Assembly (NCBI RefSeq): GCF_002864045.1
Contig: NZ_PJPV01000049.1
Span: 1-54,968, forward strand
Length of the DNA: 54,968 nucleotides
From: Endozoicomonas acroporae
Lineage (GTDB): Bacteria; Pseudomonadota; Gammaproteobacteria; Pseudomonadales; Endozoicomonadaceae
Direction: 5' to 3'
The notes under the pieces are model-generated. The model had not been told where the DNA came from. It worked only from the letters and a program-made list of their open reading frames with translations, and searched no databases. Positions 47,351-54,968 of the stretch are shown in pieces. How positions within the stretch are numbered: position 1 is the first letter of the stretch; each line of letters begins with the position of its first letter. The position numbers were made by a program, and so were the translations under genes.

Positions 47351-47587
47351 GTCGTTAAGAAGAGGTAGAAAAATTGTCCTGATGGTTTTCCTGTTATCAG
47401 GTAGAGAGCAGCTATAGACTCTGCACCATCTTCCAGCAGGCAAGTCAACAAGCACTCGATTATCAAGTCAGGCACGGCGAGCATAACGACATGCTCACCC
47501 TGGTCCGCCGTAGCCGTGATCCTGATCTCCCCTTGCAGCGTTTCCTGCCATTGTTAAACTGTTGGTTTCAGCTACGGTTTTCGGTAG

Positions 47588-48751
<1,164 letters not shown>

Positions 48752-48828
48752 CTGCACCATCGGTTATTTTTTTTCACCGAGGCTTTACGGTTTTTTCAGT
48801 AAAGCCTGTCCCGTATTGAGCAAGGTCT

Positions 48829-49668
48829 ATGTCTTTGGAGAATATCAGCAGTAATAAGCTGTTTGGTGGCTGGCATAAACAGTACACCCACGACTCACAA
48901 ACCCTTAACTGCAACATGCGTTTTGCCATCTACCTGCCTCCTGAGAGCGAGAGCCAAACGGTTCCCGTTCTGTACTGGTTGTCCGGGCTGACCTGTACCG
49001 ATGAGAATTTTATGCAGAAGTCGGGAGCCCAGCGGGTAGCTTCAGAGTTGGGCATTGCGATTGTTGCACCGGATACCAGTCCCAGGGGGGATGATGTTCC
49101 GGATGATCCTGATGCTGCCTACGACTTCGGGCTTGGTGCCGGGTTTTATGTGAATGCTACCCGGCAGCCGTGGCGTCAGTATTATCAAATGTATGATTAT
49201 GTGGTTTCTGAGCTGCCAGAACTTATTGAACAACACTTTCCTGTAAATGATAAACGGAGTATTGCCGGCCATTCCATGGGCGGTCATGGTGCGCTGGTGA
49301 TTGCTCTGCACAACCCTGATCGTTACTCATCGGTGTCTGCTTTCAGTCCGATCTGCAATCCGGTCAATGCGCCATGGGGACAAAAAGCATTTATGGGCTA
49401 TCTTGGTAATGATCGCGAGCAATGGAAACACTATGATGCCTGCGAGCTGTTGAAAAGATCACCTGTAGCGGTTCCAACACTGGTGGATCAGGGCAGCAGG
49501 GATACTTTTTTGCACGAACAGTTGCACCTGGATGCATTAAAAAAAGCAGTTGCAGACACAGGGTATCCAATGACCATAAGGATGCAGGAGGGATATGATC
49601 ATTCCTATCATTTTATTGCCACGTTTATTGAGGATCACTTAAGATTTCACTCACAGAAGTTTTTATAG
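48829..49668 (+). CDS. frmB: S-formylglutathione hydrolase
   Basis: A 279-residue serine esterase hydrolysing S-formylglutathione to formate and glutathione. The nucleophile is Ser149 in AGHSMGGHGAL. The Asp and His come from LVDQGSRDTFLHEQ and EGYDHSYHFIATF. The N-terminal SSNKLFGGWHKQYTHDS is typical of the family. Second step after frmA, probably in the same transcript. Confidence 0.95.
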   Translation: MSLENISSNKLFGGWHKQYTHDSQTLNCNMRFAIYLPPESESQTVPVLYWLSGLTCTDENFMQKSGAQRVASELGIAIVAPDTSPRGDDVPDDPDAAYDFGLGAGFYVNATRQPWRQYYQMYDYVVSELPELIEQHFPVNDKRSIAGHSMGGHGALVIALHNPDRYSSVSAFSPICNPVNAPWGQKAFMGYLGNDREQWKHYDACELLKRSPVAVPTLVDQGSRDTFLHEQLHLDALKKAVADTGYPMTIRMQEGYDHSYHFIATFIEDHLRFHSQKFL

Positions 49669-49678
49669 CTGACTGAAA

Positions 49679-49709
49679 AAGGTATTTACCGGTTTTTGGC
49701 AAATACCTT
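49679..49709 (+). terminator. Hairpin after frmB
   Basis: AAGGTATTT...AAATACCTT, a 9-bp perfect stem with a 13-base loop, starting 11 bases after the frmB stop. No T-run follows. Confidence 0.5.
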
Positions 49710-49790
49710 ATCCGGGCTTCTGGTAAAAATATAACTGATTGGTTGGTTTTTTATGTGAAAGCAGCTTTAAGTAGTTAACCAAATGAAATT

Positions 49791-49953
49791 AAGTAGCTGG
49801 CCATATGGAATCATATATTTCTGGCTACTTGGGCAGGTGCTATGCGAGGCACAACGGAGGGAGCATAGCCGTAGCTATGTGACCGGAGTTGTAACGAAGC
49901 AGAGTGCCTGAACAAGGAGTCAGAAATATATGATTTCATATGGTTAGCTACTT
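49791..49953. repeat. Family D MITE-like element, copy 1, with adjacent relic
   Basis: A 163-bp element: ends AAGTAGCTGGCCATATGGAA and (reverse-complemented right end) AAGTAGCTAACCATATGAAA, with TA at both outer edges. The core GGGAGCATAGCCGTAGCTAT is shared with copy 2 at 54755-54916. Immediately left, 49769-49789 (AAGTAGTTAACCAAATGAAA) is a second, solitary end, probably the relic of another copy. This fills most of the gap between frmB and the next gene. Confidence 0.85.
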
Positions 49954-49998
49954 ATGTATCAATTATTACTCAAAAATTAATATGACAGGGTGGCAATA

Positions 49999-51222
49999 AT
50001 GCTTGGTAATATAGCTTATCGAGAATGTATTCAGGGAATATTGTATAAAGAGTTAAGCAAGGATTCTGATGATGTAACTCCGGAATTATCTAAATATCTT
50101 ATTGATGAATTAGAAAAAATACATGTTAAATCGCTTGAGGAATATTCAATCAGTTATGTTAATAAAAGGCTCGATACTATGATTAACTGTCAATATGTTC
50201 CTGTTCCTCTAATAGATGACCTGGAATTGCCGGGTGTATTAAAAGTGGTTCTTAATAATTCAGGGTTGTATGGTGTTGATATTCAACGCAAGATAAATGG
50301 CGGCTTGAATCGAGAGTTTGCTAAAGATAATCCAAATCCATTTCATGCGAAAGTATGGCTGGATATTGGGGCGAAAATAGATACTAAAGTCACAAATAAA
50401 CTGAATTCAGGCCTGGAAAGAATGATAAAGAGTAATGAGCCCGTTTTTGCCGGAGGCTGGTTGTCTCTGGGGGCGATGATACCCGACTTTCAACAGAAAA
50501 TTGATAAAGGTTTACAAGAAGCTACTACAGTGGTTAAAGCGAAAGAATGGTGCGATCTGGGAGCTTCGGTAGATAGTAACGTTCAACTGAAATTAAATGA
50601 ATGGTTAAAACAATCCCTGAAGCAGGAGTGTGCATCTGACGTAAAAGATTGTGTGGCAATGGGGGCAACCATAGAAAATCTTCAGCAACAACTTGACAAG
50701 TTTCTGGCCAAAAACCTTCTTGAAGATAGACCTGATTCAAGAGATGTTATCAATTTAAAAGAAGCAGGAGCAGATATTAAACCAGAATTTCAAACAATTC
50801 TTGATTTAAATCTGGAAAGGGTTGCCGAAGAAAATAGTATTATGCAATTTAAACTTTGGCTGGAAATGGGTGCCAAAAAAAATGATAAAACCAATCAATT
50901 TATAAATCTTGCCGCCCGGAGTTATGCGGAAGGTAATAATCCCCATGGTGTAAAAGAATGGGTGAGTTGCGGTGCAAACAACCCTTACAGTCAGGCTGAT
51001 CTTAATACAATGCTCCTGACAAGAATCCGTAATAATCGACCTGATTCTGCTGGATGTCTCCTCGAACTGGGTGCGGAGGTTTATTTTGATATACAAGCTG
51101 AGCTGAACGCTGGATTACTCAGGGCAATAAATGAGGATGGCAGACCTTTTTTAATAAGAGAGTGGTTGGATATGGGGGCAAGATTGAGTCGCAGGCAGTT
51201 TGTAGTTGACGCACCTAATTGA
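49999..51222 (+). CDS. Solenoid-repeat protein (ankyrin-like but unrecognised)
   Basis: A 407-residue, AT-rich gene (visibly lower GC than frmAB). About nine repeats of 32-36 residues each carry a W/V-x-x-x-GA(x)I core: KVWLDIGAKIDTKVTNKLNS, GGWLSLGAMIPDFQQKID, KEWCDLGASVDSNVQLKLN, LWLEMGAKKNDKTNQFIN, REWLDMGARLSRRQF. The spacing is ankyrin-like but the TPLHxAA turn is missing, so this may be a diverged ankyrin or Sel1-like solenoid. ATG 49999 follows GGTGG; a GTG at 49990 is an alternative. The 3' end overlaps the convergent gene by 8 bases. Codon use suggests transfer. Confidence 0.65.
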   Translation: MLGNIAYRECIQGILYKELSKDSDDVTPELSKYLIDELEKIHVKSLEEYSISYVNKRLDTMINCQYVPVPLIDDLELPGVLKVVLNNSGLYGVDIQRKINGGLNREFAKDNPNPFHAKVWLDIGAKIDTKVTNKLNSGLERMIKSNEPVFAGGWLSLGAMIPDFQQKIDKGLQEATTVVKAKEWCDLGASVDSNVQLKLNEWLKQSLKQECASDVKDCVAMGATIENLQQQLDKFLAKNLLEDRPDSRDVINLKEAGADIKPEFQTILDLNLERVAEENSIMQFKLWLEMGAKKNDKTNQFINLAARSYAEGNNPHGVKEWVSCGANNPYSQADLNTMLLTRIRNNRPDSAGCLLELGAEVYFDIQAELNAGLLRAINEDGRPFLIREWLDMGARLSRRQFVVDAPN

Positions 51223-52246
51223 GTAGAAAAGCAGATATACCTATTGCATTTTGACTGACAGACAGAGGTGGAGACGTCATTGATAATTCTGCCAACTTTT
51301 CATTAGCTACTAACTCTGCCATTTTCCTTGCCAATGCTTCGCTCATGCCTTGTTTTATAGCCGAGTGATAGGCTCTATACTTTGCACACTTTATAGCGTT
51401 CTTCATCCTGTATCTATCGGATGCGGCGTACCTGGCTCTGGTTTCTCTTCCTTTTGCCGATTTTTCGTATTTGGCTCTGGCTCTGGCATTGGCCGCCTGG
51501 CCTTTATCGGATTTTTTGTACTTGGCACTGGCCTTGGCCATGCATATCTTTCCTTTATCAGTTGCAAGGTATCTGGCCCTGCTTGCTTTGCCCTTAACGG
51601 ATGCGGTATATCTGGCCTGGCATGCCCTGCCTTTAGCGGATGCGGCGTATCTGGCCTGGCTTGCTTGAAAAGATAATTTTGTTCTTCTTGGTTTATTAAT
51701 TCCGTAAGCGTAAGTGTCTTCAGGTGTAGGGCGTATCGGTTCACCGGATCCGGAAGATAGAGTTGCGTTGTACTGCATCGTTTCAGTGAGAACTTGCTGG
51801 TCAGTGCTTTTATCTAACGCCCCGACTATAGCAGCGGGATGCAATGACGGTTGAGGAAAAGTAACTGATGAATAGGCCGGAGGTAATTGTTGGAAGCCTG
51901 TTGTGGTTGAATTCGTGGAGAAAAAATGATTATCTGAAAATTGACAAGGGGGGTAAGTATCAAGATTATCTTGTGAATAAAACCCGGAAAGTCTTAATGT
52001 ATTTCCAGTCAATGGTAAAATAGAAATTGAAAAATCGTCCAGCGCTCTTGCAGAACAGGGAATGCCCTGGTTGGTGAATTGCGGATTTAACTCTCCAGAT
52101 TGATAAGGGGACGGTGTTTGCAAAAAATGCCCATGCCAGTTCAAGTGTGAATCTGGAGCAGCAGTTGTTGGTAAGTAATTTACCGGCAACTCCTGAAAAT
52201 AGGAAAGTCCAGAAATATTATTTGGGTCTGTGTTAAATATGTTCAT
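51215..52246 (-). CDS. Array protein 3: basic (S-x-K-G-R, A-R-Y) repeat protein
   Basis: A 343-residue protein. The first 200 residues are polar and low-complexity, and residues about 200-310 hold a basic repeat array of 13- and 17-residue units: QARYAASAKGRAC, QARYTASVKGKAS, RARYLATDKGKIC, then AKYKKSDKGQAANARAR and AKYEKSAKGRETRARY. The tail is helical (EALARKMAELVANEKLAEL). It shares with the two upstream genes an NQGI(P)-type motif in the N-terminal part and the start-codon leader TTCAATAATTCAATG. No signal peptide. The repeat type occurs in unrelated bacterial and eukaryotic proteins; nucleic-acid binding is plausible, function unknown. Confidence 0.65.
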   Translation of the reverse strand: MNIFNTDPNNISGLSYFQELPVNYLPTTAAPDSHLNWHGHFLQTPSPYQSGELNPQFTNQGIPCSARALDDFSISILPLTGNTLRLSGFYSQDNLDTYPPCQFSDNHFFSTNSTTTGFQQLPPAYSSVTFPQPSLHPAAIVGALDKSTDQQVLTETMQYNATLSSGSGEPIRPTPEDTYAYGINKPRRTKLSFQASQARYAASAKGRACQARYTASVKGKASRARYLATDKGKICMAKASAKYKKSDKGQAANARARAKYEKSAKGRETRARYAASDRYRMKNAIKCAKYRAYHSAIKQGMSEALARKMAELVANEKLAELSMTSPPLSVSQNAIGISAFLLN

Positions 52247-52297
52247 TGAATTATTGAATGAGCGAATTATAGGTTAAGACCACTTCATCCTGTTAAA

Positions 52298-52314
52298 GTT
52301 CCTTTTTAAGGAAC
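52298..52314 (-). terminator. Hairpin containing the stop codon of array gene 2
   Basis: GTTCCTT-AAA-AAGGAAC on the minus strand, with the TAA stop (52306-52308) inside the stem-loop, then TTTAAC. A weaker hairpin (CTCTT-GATG-AAGAG, 53065-53078) encloses the stop of array gene 1 in the same way. Confidence 0.5.
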
Positions 52315-53007
52315 ACCCTTCGGTGAGTTTTTCAGTGCTCTGCGTAAACGGGATTTTTTACGAACCAGCCTTCTGTGCACCCTTTGGCGCTCAGCGAAAT
52401 CAGGATCATTCTGAATACGCTGTCTTTTGTGTTCTCTTTCCAGCTCTGCGTAAATTGAATGTTTACGAAGCTCCCTTTTACGGTCCCTTTGCTGAGCCCT
52501 TTTGCGATCCCTTTGGCGCTGCCTTTGTTGTTCGTTCAGGCTCTGTTTTTTTCGCTCTCTTCTGTGCTGCCTATGGTGCCTGGCGTACGTGTGATCTTTG
52601 TAAAACGCCCTCTGTCGTTCAACTATTGAAGAGTTACCTTCAGCAATGTCTTCTGCCCTTGATACCCGGTTCAGGTTTGGCCGGTTAACTTCACCAACTG
52701 GTTGTACGTCTTTTGGCTCAGAGCTTATGGCAAGATCTGTTAACTGGTCTCCCTGATTCGATTGGTCCGCAGGTTCAATTTTATAATCATGCAGTAGATT
52801 AAGAGGCTTAACGTTAATTCTCTGAATGTTTGAAGAGCTATGGTAAACAGCAAGAGGTGTGTCCATAGCCTGAACAGGCATACCTTGATAGGCAGGCTCT
52901 TGTTCGTGTTTACAAAATTGATCTTCTTGATTAAATAAATCCCATGAACCAAAATAAAGATCGTAAAAGTCAAGGTTAAATGTAGGCGAGTTGTTGTAGT
53001 TGTCCAT
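52306..53007 (-). CDS. Array protein 2: basic Arg/Lys/Gln repeat protein
   Basis: A 233-residue protein with an acidic, aromatic N-terminus (TFNLDFYDLYFGSWDLF), the shared QGMPVQ motif near residue 40, and a strongly basic C-terminal half: HHRQHRRERKKQSLNEQQRQ, RDRKRAQQRDRKRELRKH, NDPDFAERQRVHRRLVRKK. The NDPDFAERQR unit is the same as KDPAFLERQR in array protein 1, so these two are paralogs. It contains several nuclear-localisation-like basic clusters. It shares the TTCAATAACTCAATG leader. Function unknown. Confidence 0.6.
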   Translation of the reverse strand: MDNYNNSPTFNLDFYDLYFGSWDLFNQEDQFCKHEQEPAYQGMPVQAMDTPLAVYHSSSNIQRINVKPLNLLHDYKIEPADQSNQGDQLTDLAISSEPKDVQPVGEVNRPNLNRVSRAEDIAEGNSSIVERQRAFYKDHTYARHHRQHRRERKKQSLNEQQRQRQRDRKRAQQRDRKRELRKHSIYAELEREHKRQRIQNDPDFAERQRVHRRLVRKKSRLRRALKNSPKGVP

Positions 53008-53071
53008 TGAGTTATTGAATTACTGAGTCAGGTTCTCGGACTACTCCCTCTTATAAAAGTTCCTCTCTTCA

Positions 53072-54010
53072 TCAAGAGTTCTTTTGAAGTTTGCTTTCAA
53101 GCGCCTCTTGCCGCTTCCTCAGGTGCATCAGGATGCTCACCCTGTTGCGACGATCACTTGCCAACTCTATGCGGCGCTTCCTTTGGCGCTCTACATTGGC
53201 GGGGTCTTTTCGATACTCCCTTGCCCGCTTCCTTTTGCGCTCTGCATAAGCGGGATCTTTCCGACGCTCCTTTGCCTGCTCCCTTTGGCGCTCTAGAAAA
53301 GCAGGATCTTTGCGACGCTCTCTTACCCACTCCCTTTGGCGCTTTCTGAGCTGCTGCATGTAAGCGGGGTCTTTGCGGTGCTCCTTTTGGCAAGACCTTC
53401 TGCACACACTTTGGCAGTCAACTATTGAAGCGTTAGCATCAGTCACTGCTTCTGCAGGGGTATTCTGGTTATCACTTGTCGCATGGTGCAGGTTTAGGGG
53501 GTTAACTTCAGAATCTGCTGGTAACTCTTGTGGGTTAGAGAGTATGGCTGGAAGATCAGTTAACTGATAACCCGGATTTGAATGGTGCGCTGGCATGGGT
53601 TTCTCAATCTCAGGCTCGGTCCCTGTTAAGAAAGGTTGAATGGCGTTGGTGTGTGGTATTGATGATGGTTCATTGTTAACGTTTTTATTACCAGAATTCC
53701 AGGGTCTACATTCACCGGAAGTGTATTCTGTCACCTCAAGCATATCTTTTAATAATGAGTCTGATGAAACATCTGGTGTTAGTATTTCAATATCATATAC
53801 ATTCAATGAATTAAAACCGGGAGCCTCATTCTGGTCTATATCTGACTGATTATTGTAAACAGAATAAGAGGGTAGTACTTGAACAGATATACCTTGATGC
53901 GTAAATTGTTTTTCATGCCTACTGTCTTGACTCGGCGGTTCAACTAAAATGTCATGATAAAGCTCTTCAAAAGCAGTATCAAAAGAAGACAGGTTGTTAT
54001 GGAGATTCAT
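53072..54010 (-). CDS. Array protein 1: 17-residue KDPA-x-x-ERQR repeat protein
   Basis: A 312-residue protein. The acidic N-terminal 190 residues include the shared HQGISVQVL motif. Residues about 205-295 hold tandem 17-residue repeats: ERRKDPAFLERQREQAK, ERRKDPAYAERKRKRAR, EYRKDPANVERQRKRRI. These are visible as a 51-bp period in the DNA. The start is ATG 54010, preceded by TTCAATAAATTGATG. It leads the three-gene tandem array and encodes one long basic helix likely to bind nucleic acid or acidic partners. No signal peptide. Confidence 0.62.
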   Translation of the reverse strand: MNLHNNLSSFDTAFEELYHDILVEPPSQDSRHEKQFTHQGISVQVLPSYSVYNNQSDIDQNEAPGFNSLNVYDIEILTPDVSSDSLLKDMLEVTEYTSGECRPWNSGNKNVNNEPSSIPHTNAIQPFLTGTEPEIEKPMPAHHSNPGYQLTDLPAILSNPQELPADSEVNPLNLHHATSDNQNTPAEAVTDANASIVDCQSVCRRSCQKEHRKDPAYMQQLRKRQREWVRERRKDPAFLERQREQAKERRKDPAYAERKRKRAREYRKDPANVERQRKRRIELASDRRNRVSILMHLRKRQEALESKLQKNS

Positions 54011-54110
54011 CAATTTATTGAAGTGTGTAATTGTTGAATTACAGATTAAGACTTTCTAATTTTAGAAAAGTTCATTAATGCCCATAATTTAAAGCCCTGC
54101 CTTTTGTCCA

Positions 54111-54671
54111 TCAGTGACGGCCAGGATTGCGGGTAGGGGGTCTACGCTTTGTCGGGCGAACTTTAATTTTGTCATGCGCAGCCTGGTTATTAAGCCTTTC
54201 CACCTCGTCGGGTATAAGTTTGTCGTCTGCGGATTCAGACTGTTTCGTTATTTTCTCTGGTTCCGTAACAGACGCTTCCTGATGGCCTTCTTTTGTACCG
54301 GCAGAATCATATTCAGCCTCGAACTCGCTGTCACTGCCCTGCGATTCCCCGGTTAATACTCTTTTTGCCAATACCGATTTTAATTCAGCCTGCATATCTG
54401 AGGGGGCTGCGGTGCGCTCTTTGATGTTTGTCTTTACCAGCGCTTCTGGCTCCTGAGCTGTGGGAGCCTGAGAAATAGTGGCTGTATTCGATTCTTGCCA
54501 GTTTTGTACTTCCCGACGGTTGAAGAAGCAATTCGCAGCACTGGCCAGAGCCTTCATTTTTTTCATAGGGCCTTTGTGCAACTGCAAAGTTTCCGCGTAG
54601 ACTCCTCTGGCGGCTTGGGTTCTTTCTGTTATTTTCATTATCTCGTTCCATGAGGTTTGATAATCTTTCAT
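54111..54671 (-). CDS. Unknown charged protein upstream of the array
   Basis: A 186-residue protein: a helical basic N-terminus (HKGPMKKMKALASAANCFF), an acidic disordered middle (GSDSEFEAEYDSAGTKEGHQ) and a basic Arg/Pro tail (KVRPTKRRPPTRNPGRH). Its start-codon region ATTCGATAGTACGATG matches the array leader at 12 of 16 positions, suggesting it belongs to the same unit. No family recognised. Confidence 0.5.
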   Translation of the reverse strand: MKDYQTSWNEIMKITERTQAARGVYAETLQLHKGPMKKMKALASAANCFFNRREVQNWQESNTATISQAPTAQEPEALVKTNIKERTAAPSDMQAELKSVLAKRVLTGESQGSDSEFEAEYDSAGTKEGHQEASVTEPEKITKQSESADDKLIPDEVERLNNQAAHDKIKVRPTKRRPPTRNPGRH

Positions 54672-54754
54672 CGTACTATCGAATAAGAATCTTTAGTAGT
54701 TCTCTGGTATAAAGACGAAAATTTCAGGCCTGCTTTTGTTGTTGGATGGGCTCT

Positions 54755-54916
54755 AAGTAGTTGGCCAAATGGAATCGTATATTTCTGGCTAAGTGGGCAG
54801 TTACTATGCAAGGCACAACGTAGGGAGCATAGCCGTAGCTATGTGACCGTAGTTGTAACGCCGCAGAGTGACTGCCCACTTAGTCAGAAAATACGATTCC
54901 ATTTGGTTAACTACTT
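54755..54916. repeat. Family D MITE-like element, copy 2
   Basis: A 162-bp element with ends AAGTAGTTGGCCAAATGGAA and TTCCATTTGGTTAACTACTT, with TA outside both ends. The inner arms AAGTGGGCAGTTAC and GTGACTGCCCACTT pair almost perfectly. The core GGGAGCATAGCCGTAGCTAT is identical to copy 1. The two copies bracket the 49.9-54.7 kb accessory block. The last 52 bases of the window hold nothing I can name. Confidence 0.85.
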
Positions 54917-54968
54917 ATACGCTCAATATCATCCTGCTCAGCTTGCTGACTTCTGTTGAAAAAAAAAA

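Noticed and set aside
51350..51676. Plus-strand frame opposite array gene 3 encoding a hydrophobic repeat
   Set aside because: It is the complement of the ARY/KGR repeats, lacks a start signal, and the minus-strand gene has a conserved leader.

Overview
The window looks like a chromosomal segment of a host-associated marine gammaproteobacterium, most likely an Oceanospirillales relative such as Endozoicomonas. This rests on three things. The housekeeping genes are gammaproteobacterial in sequence and order (dnaX-ybaB-recR, lon-hupB-ppiD, ppiB-lpxH, glnS-cysS). Large eukaryote-like or effector-like genes lie between them (serpin, ankyrin protein, lipid-kinase-like protein, MICAL-like flavoprotein, Rnl2-like RNA ligase). 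Many short palindromic repeat elements are dispersed through the window. The genus is inferred, not demonstrated.

Layout. 0-9.1 kb is accessory: a 949-aa flavoprotein, a serpin, a YjeH-type amino-acid exporter, and a two-gene unit holding an 875-aa protein with a PI4K-like kinase domain. 9.4-18.4 kb is metabolic: fabV, speG, a valine/branched-chain acyl-CoA cluster (thiolase, acyl-CoA dehydrogenase, enoyl-CoA hydratase, mmsB), a concentrative nucleoside transporter, an XRE regulator and an HU gene. 18.5-24.7 kb holds uspE, an unlisted 36-aa membrane peptide gene, miaE, an ankyrin-repeat gene, ppiB and lpxH. 25-28.1 kb is glnS-cysS. 28.1-36 kb is a second accessory block: two paralogous unknown proteins, an NAD-salvage module (nrtR divergent from pncA-pncB, with a palindromic candidate operator between them), an RNA ligase and a membrane/coiled-coil protein. 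36.3-49.7 kb is core: a UPF0016 Mn exporter, 4.5S RNA, dnaX, ybaB, recR, tRNA-Pro, lon, hupB, ppiD, frmA, frmB. 49.8-54.97 kb is a third accessory block: a solenoid-repeat protein facing a tandem array of three unknown proteins with strongly basic C-terminal repeats, and a fourth unknown gene. The array genes share a short leader at their start codons.

Repeats. At least five families of about 160-210 bp palindromic, MITE-like elements are present, named A to E here. Family B has two copies that differ at one visible position, and one copy is flanked by a perfect 10-bp target duplication. Families A and D show compensatory changes between copies that keep the hairpins. Two very short palindromes look like internally deleted remnants of A and D, and one of them carries the stop codon of miaE. 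An 18-bp minisatellite with the same consensus sits inside two unrelated genes, dnaX and nrtR.

The strongest candidate for something undescribed is the 51.2-54.7 kb cassette array. Next come the paralogous pair at 28.1-31.0 kb and the kinase-plus-small-partner unit at 5.9-9.1 kb. No CRISPR array, integrase, transposase gene or phage structural gene was seen.
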